Source: Polytrichum commune
Lineage: Eukaryota; Streptophyta; Polytrichopsida; Polytrichales; Polytrichaceae
Direction: 5' to 3'
DNA length: 64,000 bases
Assembly (NCBI GenBank): GCA_950295325.1
Contig: OX485808.1
Span: forward strand, 29,966,527-30,030,526
Shown here: piece after piece, positions 43,743 through 55,600 of the stretch
How the letters are laid out: every line of letters starts with the position of its first letter
Position numbering within the stretch: position 1 is the first letter of the stretch
Notes under the pieces: generated by a model
The model's input: only the letters and a program-made list of their open reading frames with translations
The model's database searches: none
Told to the model about the DNA's origin: nothing
Program-made: the position numbers and the translations under genes

Positions 43743-44799
43743 GGTTCTACCAATGGAGATGGCTTACTAGCACGACCACCACATGTGGAAGTACACTATT
43801 TTTTTGTTAGTTATGTTAGCATTTGGTTCCCAATGGATTTGTTGGCTCCATCTTACTTTTCACATCATAAAATCTTGGATACCCAAGACATGCAACAATC
43901 AACCCACATAACATTATTGAGCCATGTGGGTCGGTTCCATGACCTTGGAATATGCCAAGGCCCTCGAACAAACTAGAAATATTTGTTACTATTCGTACAT
44001 TCAGGCTGAACTTGGAAATTTGGGTGGAGTTATACTCCTAGCACTATGCGCACGAATTACTAGTCATGCCAAGAATATTTGCAAAAAAGATTGTTCATCC
44101 CAACATTATATCATATAAAAATTGTTAATAGCACACTATTGTTGAAAATACCAACACTCTGCACAATACTCTTGCTATTCAAACTGACACTATTCATTAT
44201 TCTTATCGGCATCAATTTCCAAGTTTCATCCCATGAAGGTAGGATAGTGGCGGCCCATGACATATGCTAAATATAGAATGCGGCACAACCATGCAGTTGA
44301 ATAATGTTATGCATGTTTTGGAACGCTATGATTGCATTGCCCTCCGTATAAATGTGCTAATCATTAAAAAAAACTAAACATAATTAATGCCAAGATGAAT
44401 CAAAATCCATTGACCTTTATTACGATTGGCTAAAAGTGCGACTTTCATATTTGATGGACAAGGTGAAGAACAATCATCAGATTGACCTTCTCACCTACCC
44501 AAATAGTGAATTAATTAGGAAAGGAAGAAAAAAAATGCTAACCACGTCAAGATCCAAATATTAAAGTCCTTAATAGATCATTCCAAGCCATTTAGTCTAG
44601 ATGATGTGCAACTTTATCAATCCAAAGTACAAGATACACAATTATAAATAATAAATAACAAAACTAACAAAAATGCCTTGAAAACTATACAGTTGAAAAC
44701 GCTCACACCCACTTTTTGGCTTCATAAGAATTTGGGATATTTTAGTTGATATATAGTTGAGTGGCGGAGCCGGTGGAAGGTTGTTTCAATGCACCCTGG
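43743..44799. other. No gene recognised
   Basis: Intergenic sequence without recognised features. Confidence 0.4.
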
Positions 44800-45174
44800 C
44801 TATGGACTACAGGTATAACTCCATCGGGGTTCTGAGTTTTTTTCGCTGGCTGCGGCCTTGCTGATCTCCGTTGTTGTGGTGCAAAGGAAGAAGAGCTGCA
44901 TGGGATGTATGATACTTTGAACATCGAGCTCGCCATGATCTGTAGCTGCCTGTTGTTGCAACGCCGACTCCATCACAATTTGCAGCAAGTGAGGAGGAAG
45001 CTGCCATATATCAACAGTCGGCCTGTGGCAATAGCTCTTCCAGTTCGACTCATGAGAGCTTTCCGGGCCAGCATCACGTGGGGGTGATTCTAACGCTCAT
45101 GCGGTGATTGCTGTTGCAGGTTTAACCAGTCCTCCTTCCCCACATGCGGGAAGCTGCTCCTGTTGGTTGCTCAT
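44800..45174 (-). pseudogene. Unknown gene fragment with one stop
   Basis: The frame from ATG 45,174 to TAG 44,800-44,802 encodes about 124 residues, interrupted once by TGA near 45,098. It contains MSNQQEQLPACGEGG, PESSHESNWKSYCHR, PHLLQIVMESALQQQAATDH and IIHPMQLFFLC. It is Gln/Ser-rich and of higher GC than its flanks. I do not recognise the family. It could be one exon of a decayed gene or a captured fragment. Confidence 0.3.
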
Positions 45175-46090
45175 GTGTCTATATGGGTCACAGGTAGATC
45201 ACTCTAAGGCATTTTTGTGCACCACGTGCGGCTGGGTTTTTTGTTTGTTTGTTTTGGGGCTATTTACCTCCAAGGGCTGAATTAAAGCCTCCCTATAATT
45301 ACTTAAATTTCAAAAATGGCCCATTTGTTTGCACCCTTCCATTACTTATATTGTCCAAGTCACTGTAATTTTTTGTACTCTATATTCCTTTTAAGTAATA
45401 AACGGGCGTGGGGAAGACGACCCCAACAACGGCACGTTCCCTTTTCATTCATTTTTGGACAGACGGAAATCCCAATTATCATCCATCCCCGTGAGTCCTA
45501 TCTTCAACCCCTATATTAATTTTACAAAAAATAATGGCCCACGTTTTAGGTCCATCTAACTTACTTATAATGGGATTGTCTACATTTAATGGCCCCTTCG
45601 TTATTTGGAATTCCTTTATAATGTTTATTTCAAATGATTTTAATCCTCTCTATATTATGCCGTACATCGTTTTTAAAATGCACTAAGTGATCTACCCGTG
45701 ATATGGGTGTTGTTTTTTGTAGGACGTTTGTAGTTCATGTGGGGTTTGTAAATTTGATGGGAGGTGTATGCATATTGTTGTTAGCAATGGTTCTACTCAT
45801 AAAAAGTAATGACATAAACAATACTTCATACCAAATTTGGAAATTTGAAATTAATTCTCTATTGGAAAATTTGTTGGCATGAACCACCCAACCACAAGAC
45901 AAGATTAAAGACTTTTACTCTTGCACAAGAGCCCTTTACATAACTCCCCACCATGCCCGGTTGTCTTAATTTTAATCAAAGTAAAAGCATGTTCATTATT
46001 AGCAAATATAATGACCTGTGTTTTTACTTTAAACTCATTCTAGACTACCATTATCTTAGTTCTAGTCAACATGTACCAATAATCGCCCGT
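45175..46090. other. No gene recognised
   Basis: Intergenic sequence, nothing identified. Confidence 0.4.
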
Positions 46091-46099
46091 ATTACATAT

Positions 46100-46990
46100 A
46101 TAAATAAAAACATTCCATGACAACAAAATCATATACAACAACTCTAACAACACACAAACACAAACATAGCTGATACTCCGAACCCACCTCAGCTAGCATA
46201 CTAGCAATGATACCCAAATTTATACACACAAATGAAAACCTTACCGAAGTCCCAACCCCCAACTCAATATTGCCATAGCTCCAAGCAATTGTAATCAACA
46301 ACAAACCCATAACATCCATACTCATTTTAAATATGTACATGCCAACACAACTCCAAGATACACACCTCATACAAGAAATCCAAAGTCATATCGAAACATT
46401 GGTAAATCAACACCCAAAACACCAAACTATCCTAACATGTGATTTAATCGGGACATACTACTAAAGGGTAGATCATCCAACGGCATACCATCTCCCCAAA
46501 CTTAAACAACAAGCCTGCACAAGATCACCCATCGCCATAAGACTCTTCCTACTTTCGAGTATACAAAATACACACCACCACTACAAACCGCGCATTCCCC
46601 ATCAAAAAGACCCCACTAGAGCAAGCATGGAGATCCAATTCGACATACGCCAACTTCACAAATAATGCAAAGACAAAATTCCAGCCATAACTTGATAAAT
46701 TATACACATACGGTATCACAATGCTACCACAAATCCAAAACAAATAGACTATAGCCATACTAGCCCCGGAGTAATTCCGAACCACATACAAACACGCACC
46801 CAAAATCATAAAAGATGCATTACAACAAGCCCATTCACTATTCCCTCCCCTGCCAACACTCAAACCCAATCGGAACCACCCACAAACAACACAACGCACA
46901 CTTGCAACCATCGCACATGACATAAAGACCCCACCACAACCTATACTAGGGCAAACAATCCACACCATAATTAATGAAAAAACCACCACC
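46100..46990 (+). pseudogene. LINE endonuclease remnant
   Basis: Broken frames encode ITSILILNMYMPTQLQ, HLIQEIQSHIETLV and, at 46,439-46,460, a GDFNRD-like catalytic signature with one base lost (TGTGATTTAATCGGGACATA). This matches the apurinic-type endonuclease of plant LINEs. No intact frame remains. Confidence 0.6.
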
Positions 46991-47148
46991 AAAGAAGATA
47001 AGTGGGGGGCAAGCCATCAAAAAAAACGTACCTATGCCAATGGCAAACCCCAAGAGGAGCCACATAACAATGGAGCATAGAGGACGACCTCCTGCAGCCA
47101 GACAACATACTACTAGACCATAATTTACTACTTATAACACAATACCAT

Positions 47149-47850
47149 ATGAAGGCTCTAAAACAAAAAACCACCCAAACCTACACTACATACCTCAACC
47201 ATACCCAAACAAAGGTCAACAAATTCATACATCCCCCACTAAAAATCACCAACCTCAAGTTATCCACACAAGAGTGCAACCCGGACAAGGACATCCTCAC
47301 AAATAAACCAACCCTACAAATACAAGACGCAAAGTCCCACATATACAACCAAGGCAAAAACTACATGGCCACCATCACTACAAAAAAACTCCATTAACTA
47401 TGGAACCGATACTCCCATATTAACCTCCCGCACCTAACCAACTTCCTAAAACCCCAACCACAAGCCTTTGAAACCGAAATCCTATGGCTTATACAAAGAT
47501 ACATAACTATATTCCCCAAGGAAAAACCAAAAAATATACAACCCAACAACAACCACCATACGCTACATCTGGAAATCACCAAACTGCTAATAGATCCCTT
47601 TAAAAGCACGCGTTCATACTACTCCTCCCCACTTACTTGCCCCATCCAACTCACACAATACAATTCACCCCACCACCATGACATAATATTCGGCTTCTTG
47701 GGCCACGTAAAATCCTCCAGATGGGAAGGAATAGGCCTAGCGTATCCCACATACCACAACGCATCCCTAAAAGCCATCCACTGGGCTAGAATGGCAGCCA
47801 AAGAAGACGCCCACACAATCACCATCCTAATAATCAACCGCAACGACTAG
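47149..47850 (+). pseudogene. LINE linker or unassigned domain
   Basis: One frame of 234 codons is interrupted only by TAA at 47,395-47,397. The second half reads KSSRWEGIGLAYPTYHNASL followed by KAIHWARMAAKED and TITILIIN. It holds no reverse transcriptase block. The middle loosely recalls a methyltransferase-like arrangement (a YP motif, helix, then a hydrophobic strand), but that is speculation from pattern only. It lies exactly where reverse transcriptase would be expected. Confidence 0.45.
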
Positions 47851-48189
47851 ACATCACAAAAACTCCCAATCACCACACACGTAGACATACATATAATAGC
47901 AACCACCCCACCCCACGCTATACATTATGACCCCACACCATAATGGACAAAATACTACAAACGCATAGAACCATCCTTGACATCAATAATATATGCATAC
48001 ATAACCAAGTAAACCTCACAACAAACTTACAAACCCCACACGAACTACAACAAGTCCTAAAGACCACAATTAACATACACGTAGACAAATACCCCATTAA
48101 ACCAAACCCCTCACACACCCATGTTAAATTCTCCGAAGCATGGAAAGATGCCACCAAAACAAACGCCCCCATCCCAATAAACACCTACT

Positions 48190-48690
48190 AGCCAAATACA
48201 ACCACATCCGTCCCCTTAAATACCACCCACAACATTGCATTTACACATATGACACATTTATCCCACCCACCATAAACTTTGAAGGCCAAATAGAGGGCAA
48301 TACAACCATATCAAGAATCTATAACCCCAACAACAACACACAAATAACAGAGTGATTCCCAAGCTACCAAAACATCTTGCAAGCATGACTTCACACAATA
48401 CTCATTGCTATCAAAACCTTACAAACCACTCAACTAAACATACACATATTTACAAACAACCTAAATATCATATTCTTAATCAACAATCACATACAACACC
48501 CGACATCCCAACATCGTCACCCCAAAAAACTATTAATAGCAACAATTGTACACAAAATATACTAGACCCCACACACAATTCACATCCATAACGTACGCGC
48601 ACACTCGGGCATTACTGGAAATGAAATAGCTGACACACTAGCCAACAAAGGAATACTTAAAGAAAAATTGACCACCACCCCACACATACA
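48190..48690 (+). pseudogene. LINE RNase H domain remnant
   Basis: The C-terminal signature HNVRAHSGITGNEIAD (48,587-48,634) is well kept. Upstream, the Asp motif reads YTYDTF and IFTNNL where YTDGTF-like and IFTDSL-like would be expected, and the Glu motif falls on a stop (QA-stop-LHTI). All are consistent with decay of G-containing codons. Confidence 0.75.
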
Positions 48691-48820
48691 CACGGCTCCC
48701 TACTAGCTAGTAAGTTGCCCAACAACTACACATGACGGAGCCATTCGCAACCTTTGCACATTCATAGCAAAAGAACACGGAAACTGTGAAACTAAAACAA
48801 CCAAAACCAAATTCCCATAC

Positions 48821-49083
48821 ATGGACAAATGGTTATCCGACACTCAAATAAACCAAAAACTCTCCAACCACTTTTGGAAAAATGAAAACGTAACAGATGC
48901 CCAAATCACCCAAAAGTTCAAATTCGGATACGCACAATACGTGGGTAGCCACATGATGAATATCTTCTGGCCCCCTTACACATCAAAACCCAATTGCACA
49001 TTGTGTCAACACAATGACAAAGACACCTGGCCCCACCTTCTATCAACATGTGAACACCCATACTTAAAAGGCCTAAGAATCGC
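48821..49083 (+). pseudogene. LINE C-terminal zinc-knuckle region
   Basis: The frame MDKWLSDTQINQKLSNHFW runs to CTLCQHNDKDTWPHLLSTCE (C-X2-C-X7-H-X4-C type) and then LKGLRIA. The reading frame resumes after the inserted element as IARHNKGVHLITQTL (49,437-49,482), which shows the insertion point precisely. Confidence 0.75.
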
Positions 49084-49440
49084 CTCGGGGGGGGGGGGTA
49101 GTCATTGGTTGGAGTAGCAATATACGTGCGAACAAATGATAGGGTATTTTAAAAATATGGGGGCAAAAAATTATAAATGGACTTAAGAGTAATATAGGGT
49201 ATCAAAAATGACACTGGACATCTTTAAAGTACTATAGGGTATGGAATAATAGGTGATTTGGAATTATAAGTAATGCAAGCCATTTTTCTATTAACCCAAA
49301 GTAGAAATTTACATAATGATAGCATGTGAAAAAAAGAAAAGAATTGAAAGTAATACCCCCCTATAAAATAGTGGTTGTTCGCACCTATATCCTTAATTTT
49401 TTAACCCCCTGCCCCCCCCCCCCCCCCCCTAGAGAATCGC
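49076..49440. mobile_element. 349-bp hAT-like MITE with 8-bp target duplication
   Basis: The element is 49,084-49,432, starting CTCGGGGGGG and ending CCCCCCCTAG (reverse complement CTAGGGGGGG). The target duplication AGAATCGC is perfect (49,076-49,083 and 49,433-49,440). It splits a LINE codon string that reads on across the gap. Interior AT-rich, non-coding. Confidence 0.8.
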
Positions 49441-50424
49441 ACGACACAATAAAGGAGTACACCTCATTACCCAAACACTATAAGCTAACAAAAACACCTG
49501 GTTCTTCACACTAACCAATGCAGGCAACCTTAACAACAAACCACCCAAACAAACAATCCTAGACTAGCTCTTTAAATGTACATGTTCCCAAATAATATGC
49601 CTATGCTAGCCAAATTACGACCAAACATTCTATGCATAATCGGCATCCCGAACCACACACAAATACCAATATCACCCTCCCCCACACTCACAATCCAACT
49701 CATTGAATTCACATATAGCCACGATAGATACCCCGATCATGCCGTCACACACAAACACACTAAATACAACCCTCTAATCAAAACCTTACAAAACAATGGA
49801 TGGAAAACCAACTTCCTCATTATCATCACAACTGGAGTTAGAGGCACCATACACAAACACTCCATTAACAAACTTAACAATTTAAAACTCCCAAAACCAA
49901 CCATTAAAACCCTCATGAAGAAAATACACCAGAATGCCATCAAATACCTTACAAATCTCGTCCTAAACACAAGAAAACTTGAAAACAAACAAGCACCCGT
50001 TGCCCCCCACCCCCACCCCCAAACACGCACACAATGAAATGGGAAAACATATACAAACACATGAGCCCACTCACGGACAACCGTGATCAACACTAGGTTT
50101 ACGGGCTCACATTCATGCCAACACCTAGCTACGGGCGTTACTTTTTCTTTTTCTTTTTGTGTTGTTGAATTTGGAATATGTGCGTAGTATATAGAGATCT
50201 TTAGATGCTTTGTAATGTACACAATTAAGAGGGCCTATGTGATCCCTTAAAATGAAAAATAAATTTCACTTTGATCTTTGATAAGTTTCTCTTCTCAACC
50301 CCGCTTTTGAAACTTTAAATGATAATGCTTGTGATAACGCAATTGTTAACTGGATGAGATAGTTCCCATTTGATCCAACGGCCAAACTTGCATGTGGATT
50401 GCAAAGTGCCCACACTAGGGCCAC

Positions 50425-51260
50425 TTTTCCTTGGGACCACTACACCAATTAAGAAATCTAGTGTCACATGCTATTTAGAGTTACTCGACGCTCTAAGTTG
50501 TTACAAAGAGTGGATGATTTTCGCAGGTAAAGTCGTTTATGTTTAGCATTGTCCAAACAACTTAGTTGAGCTTTGCTACATAGATTATCCCAATTAGTGC
50601 GTGTTATTATTTGAAATCACGCAGTGCAATAACAACTTACTCATGAATTTGATATTCACTAACGAAAGTTCAATACTGTTGTTCAGATAGAATATTGCAA
50701 TCTCATTAAATTATTATGGCATTACGTAACTCCGCATAGGGACCCACACTAATTGGGATAACTAGTGTGGTAGGAAAGGAATTGTATCGTAAACATTTAA
50801 TAGCCTGCATGACTCTGAATAGTATGGGACATTAAAAAAATTCATAAAGGGTGCAGGGACTCCAACAAGGCGAAGCCGCGTTTATTCCATTTGCATAAGT
50901 TAAGGATTGGAACCTTCTTCCGAATTGGCTTGGTGGGTTTGAGTGCGCAAGGTAACAAGGGCACTTGCTTGGCCCTGCTTCATCGGCGCTCGTGTCCCCA
51001 ATTTTTTCCTGATGGGGGAGGTTATATATTATATAAGCACCGAATTCCAATGCACCTCAAGTGGGTATCTTCTATTGTCCGTATCTTCTATTGTCCCGGT
51101 GTTGCACCAATTGTGCTACCTTGTGATCTTGCTTTCGGGTGCTAATAAGTTCCGACAATTTCATCGTGCTGGGGAGAAGGTGTCAAGGGTGGTTAAAAAT
51201 ATGTGGAGGACGGGGTCCACCCAACCACATCGTCAACTTGTGCACATCTGGCTGTCTTGA
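50425..51260. repeat. Dispersed ~830-bp repeat, copy 1
   Basis: Matches 56,050-56,880 throughout. Shared words: TTGTTACAAAGAGTGGA, GAGCTTTGCTACATAGATTA, GCATGACTCTGAATAGTATG, GTGTCCCCAA and GAGAAGGTGTCAAGGGT. It contains a MITE at 50,585-50,761. No intact coding sequence is recognised. Confidence 0.8.
50585..50761. mobile_element. MITE family B, copy 1
   Basis: Termini TTATCCCAATTAGTG and CACTAATTGGGATAA are perfect inverted repeats, 177 bp apart end to end. The interior dyad continues: GTGCGTG inward at the left and CACAC at the right. Confidence 0.85.
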
Positions 51261-51415
51261 AAGTTGTGACTTTTCAAGTGGAGTGTAATACATTAGCGTA
51301 ACCCTTAAGGTATGCATCGTGCAATGTCTAGGGAACACCAAAGTAAAACCGGCGTCCATGATTTAAGAATAATCTAATATTCAAGAACATAGTTATATCT
51401 CTAGGTAACCGTACA

Positions 51416-51563
51416 TAGAGGGCTCCCTATTCTGACAGAAGTTCATTAATTTCCTTCAAAATTTGCCGGGTATAGTATGATGCTCACATTCAACACGGCC
51501 CACTTGTATCCCACGTGGTAACTACATTCCGGCACATGTAAAGATGAAAGAGGGAGCCCTCTA
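51416..51563 (+). mobile_element. Small MITE, copy 2
   Basis: Perfect inverted ends TAGAGGGCTCCCT and AGGGAGCCCTCTA, 148 bp. It is flanked by TA-containing sequence, which would fit a 2-bp TA target. Homologous to 43,599-43,742 in the opposite orientation. Confidence 0.75.
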
Positions 51564-53652
51564 TAGTATGTGTGACAATATTGGGCACCTTGCTTTGTTG
51601 TTCATTGTATTTGAGTTTCTTCCTTGTTTTAGAATGTAGTACTACGTAGTCTCGAGTTTTTCTTCCAACTGGACCATCAAGTGGATATTAACTTCCGTCA
51701 ATCATAAGCCATCATAGTCCGTTACTTTGGTTGTATTATAATTTATAAACTCCATTCATTGGGTGGAAACTCTTACGAAGACAAAGAATAATGAAACCCT
51801 GACATATAAACAGTTGGGGGTGATGATTTTACAACTGACTTCAATTATTCTTGAATTCTTCATGTAAATTCAATAATTATACATCCATTATTCTTTACTA
51901 AAATGCAAGGTATGTGAATAGTCATATCTACTCCCCTTATTTCCATGATATTTTATATATACCACTTACGTAATTTGATGATGTTATGTCAAATACTACA
52001 TTACATGCATAAATGTTTCACACACCTAGAGCACTATTTTACGTTTTTTTACCCTTAATTAATATACAAAATCCTATATTTTATCACACGTAGTTTGTAC
52101 TTTATTTTTTTGCTAGTGCCCCCCTACTTTGAACTACGTGCTTTCAATATTTGATTGATGTTGTCAAAAGCAATGCTATGTAAAAGTTATGCATTGTTTT
52201 GATAGTTTCACAATGATAGAAAATTTGGAATTAGTTATAATTTGGGTTAAAAGACACAAATTGGGTGCCCTTGGATACAAACACATACCTTGTATTTTGA
52301 TCATTTATGTCAAATGTGAGATTTGATAAAAAAATCAAGATAAAAAATTATCCCTTCCCCGTGGAATACAATAGTTTACAAAAGCAAAGCACATAAACCA
52401 AACGTATTTGGTGAGGTTTGTAGAATTTGTGTATTTGGCCATATATTTTGCCCTAAGTTCTTCATCATGACCACGTGATCACACCTCGGTCGATGTTAAA
52501 CACAAGCAACAAACATTACAAATAATGTGGAAAATTCTTCAAAGTAATAATTCTCCAAAAATCATTCTACGAGATTTCTCATTTAAAAAAATCCAAGGCT
52601 TTGAATTGTGAAAAAAGAAATAAAATCCTACATGATAAGAAAAAGCTCTTCAAATTTGGAGATCATTCTCCAACCCACATTACATTTTCCAACCACTAAT
52701 TCCTCCCTACTCACTTGACCTAAGTCATGTCCATAAGATAGTAGCCATTCACCCTAACTACATGGACACTTCTTAGTCACCGCTGGGCGTTTTCCGAATC
52801 TATGATGTCTACTTTACCAAAATGGACACATCAATAGGTGAGGTCAGCCTTGCGTTGTGCTACACGACAATTTTGACAAGGCTTTATTCTAAGCAGTTGC
52901 CTTCCGTAATGGCAAACAACATATCTTGCAAAAAGAATGGGAATCATGTCAAAGGAAGTTGCCCGCACTTAATCTACAAATAATTTATTTTTCATTTATC
53001 AAGTGTGAATCTTTAAATCGTGAATAATCGATCAATAAATACCTTCAAAATTTGTAGAATTTTGTTCAACCCACTATAGGGTGATGTTCCGGAGCATCTA
53101 CCAAAGTGGAGGGTGAAAACACTGATTGCTATATAGAGCTTGAGTGTTTCTATATTTAGTCAAATCAATGCCTACATCACACATAGAGACTCCAAATTAA
53201 CATGAATACATTAATGTAGGATGAAGCAACATCAAATTTGTAGAAAGTAAGTTTTTATCAATGTCTAGTCCGTATCATTCGGGTATCTAAGGTAGACATG
53301 CCTAATTCAATTACTTATGCTAATCAAACACTTGTATTTCAATAGTACATGGTTTGGTGTGATTTTCTGAACATATACCAAAAAGAGGTATGTATGAATG
53401 GGACTGGTGTTCAAAATATGATATCCATTTTAGGCTCCAAAACTAAACATAATTTTGGGGAAGGGGATACATATGATCATTTAGGAGCCATTTAACAAGT
53501 GCAAAAATCCTCACTTTGATAATAAATAAGATATTCACACAAGCTCCAAATATTACGAGGAAAGTGGTCCATGGCCTTGATTTAGACTTGCTAAACCATC
53601 TCATAGGTACTAATCGCGTGTTTCATATCCTAGGAGAAGTGGGCTAGACTGA
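51564..53652. other. No gene recognised
   Basis: About 2 kb of AT-rich intergenic sequence without motif, repeat or RNA gene that I can support. Confidence 0.4.
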
Positions 53653-53845
53653 TTCATCCCAATTAGTGCGTGTTATTATTCGGAGTCACGCATTACTTAA
53701 TGAGAACGTAGCATTTTACCAAGCAAAGTCATTTATATAGCCTATAATATCCAATTGAACTTTCGTTAAGGAACATTGAACTCCCGAGTAAGACGTTATT
53801 GCACCGTGTAACTCCCCGAGTAGTGACACGCACTAATTGGGATAA
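53653..53845. mobile_element. MITE family B, copy 2
   Basis: Ends CATCCCAATTAGTGCGTG and CACGCACTAATTGGGAT are inverted repeats. The interior resembles the copies at 50,585 and 56,198 (ATTATTCG, TAACTCC). It has no 830-bp flank, so this copy moved alone. Confidence 0.8.
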
Positions 53846-54029
53846 TCAAGTGTGGTTGGAAAAAAGTAAGCATTTAAAGCCCACCTATCTTAATTAGTGT
53901 GACACTTAAGTCCCTCCGCACTCAACTAATAACCTAAGTCATGTCGATGATTATTACTAAGTAGCTGACTACGTGGCCACTCCCCAGTCGCCGTTGGGCG
54001 CAAGCAACAACAAAGGTCCTAGAAAGTAA

Positions 54030-54530
54030 CGGATGAACTACACGTCCCCCACCCCGCTGACGTCATCCGGCGCCCGGCTCCCCCTTCCTCCCACCTTCCT
54101 TCCCGACGTACCACTTGACCTCCCCGTGCCCGGGCCGCGCCGCCCGACCCGCTCCTCTGCGTCCCCGTCGTCTCCCACCCGGCCCGGCCCGTCCCTGGCG
54201 TCCTTCCTCCACAACACCCACACAGGGAAGCACAAGCCCAGCAGCTTCCATAGCCCCCGTCGCCTCTCAACTTGGAGCCCTCTCGCAGAACCATTTCTCT
54301 CTCTCTCTCTCTCGTGCTCGTGTGTCCGCCATTTGCAGTGGAGCCCAGTTGAATCACAACTTGTTCCCACCTCCCCCGCATCAACGTTTCAAGCTTTTCG
54401 GGCAGGAATTTGGTGTCTTGTGGAGGTTGGGGCGCTCCTTGGAAGTGGAGGGAAGTGGAGGGGAGGGATATGTTGTGGTGGCGATGTCGTGGTCAGTGAT
54501 CGACAATGGGAGCGTTTGGAGTGGTGGTGA
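54030..54530 (+). promoter_or_regulatory. CpG-rich 5' end of a plant gene
   Basis: This stretch is sharply GC- and CpG-rich against AT-rich flanks. It has a TGACGTCA bZIP-type site at 54,058-54,065 and a (CT)n run at 54,294-54,313, as in plant 5' leaders. It ends in a candidate first exon: ATG at 54,485 encodes MSWSVIDNGSVWSG up to a GTGAGT donor at about 54,528. Longer overlapping frames across the leader differ between the two duplicated copies and look like leader translation. The gene's later exons were not recognised. Confidence 0.45.
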
Positions 54531-54950
54531 GTGATCCCACCCTTGGAGACAGAAAGAATGTTTGCAGATTTGAACGTGTGGAAGGTTTGGGATGTGTTGA
54601 TGGTTGTCTGTGGAGTTTGGAGTGCTGTTGGCTTGTGTTTGAGTTGCGATCAGTTGAGGGTTTAGCTTTAAAATTCAATTTTAGATTTGGGTGTGTGGGC
54701 TTCGCGGCCTTTTGGGCTGATTCTTTGTTGTTGAGATGGGGAGGACATCCTCTGGGCCGGTCTTCAGCTTTCTCTGTTTTGTGTTGTTTTGTGTTGTTTT
54801 GTTTTATTTTGTTTTGTTTCATGTTAGTTTAGCGAAGGTGTCTTCGTTTTCGGTACGTTGTTGCATTTCTGGGTGTCCAAAGGGTTCCATCTCGAGTTCA
54901 CAGTAGTTATGTGATGTGTGAGTGGTTGTTGTTGTTGTTAATGGGATGTT
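54285..54950. repeat. Tandem duplication of a gene 5' end, unit 1
   Basis: 666 bp from GCAGAACCATTTCTCTCTCT to the start of unit 2. Contains the (CT)n run, the candidate ATG, the donor and the first intron part (GTTTTGTTTTATTTTGTTTT). Confidence 0.9.
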
Positions 54951-55600
54951 GCAGAACACCATTTCTCTCTCTCTCTCGTGCTCGTGTGTACGCTATTTGC
55001 AGTGGAGCCCAGTTGAATCACATTTTGTTCCCACCTCCCCCGCATCAACGTTTGAAGATTTTGGGGCAGGAATTTGGTGTTTTGTACAGGTTGGGGCGCT
55101 CCTTGGAAGGGGAGGGAAGTGGAGGGGAGGGATATGTTGCGGTGGCGATGTTGTGGTCAGTTATCGACAGTGGGAGCGTTTGGGAGTTGTGGTGAGTGAT
55201 CCCACCTTGGAGACAGAAAGAATGTTTGCAGATTTCAACGTGTCGAAGGTTTGGGATGTGTTGATGGTTGTCTGTGGAGTTTGAAGTGTTGTTGGCTTGT
55301 GTTTGAGTTGCGATCAGTTGAGGGTTTAGCTTTAAAATTCGATTTCAGATTTGGGTGTGTGGGCTTCGCGGCCTTTTGGGCTGATTCTTTGTTGTTGAGA
55401 TGGGGAGGATATCCTCTGGGCCGGTCTTTAGCTTTCTCTGTTTTGTGTTGTTTTGTTTTGTTTTGTTTTGTTTCATGTGAGTTTAGCGAAGGTGTCTTCG
55501 TTTTCGGTACGTTGTTGCATTTCTGGGTGTCCAAAGGGTTCCATCTCGAGTTCACAGTTATGTGATGTGTGAGTTGTTGTTGATGTTGATGGAATGTTGC
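54951..55600. repeat. Tandem duplication of a gene 5' end, unit 2
   Basis: 650 bp, highly similar to unit 1 along its length. The candidate first exon reads MLWSVIDSGSVWELW before the same GTGAGTGATCCCACC donor context. It lacks the GC-rich segment upstream of unit 1. Confidence 0.9.

Larger units (their letters stand above)
46091..50262 (+). mobile_element. Decayed LINE (non-LTR retrotransposon)
   Basis: Plus-strand remnants occur in LINE order: endonuclease (46.1-47.0 kb), a linker frame (47,149-47,850), RNase H (about 48.2-48.7 kb), and a C-terminal zinc knuckle (48.99-49.06 kb). An AAAATGAAAAATAAATTTC tail ends near 50,262. The coding strand is extremely rich in A and C and poor in G and T. 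Numerous stops and short indels show it is dead. I find no reverse transcriptase signature (YADD/FADD) between endonuclease and RNase H, where only about 1.2 kb is available. A 349-bp element interrupts it at 49,084-49,432. Confidence 0.8.

Noticed and set aside
49737-50222. 161-codon minus-strand frame and other long minus-strand frames at 46.1-48.2 kb
   Set aside because: They are antisense to the G-poor LINE coding strand, where stops are rare on the complement because of base composition.
54033-54534. Overlapping 110-165-codon frames on both strands
   Set aside because: They arise from the CpG-rich leader and the CT run. The duplicated copy does not preserve them.
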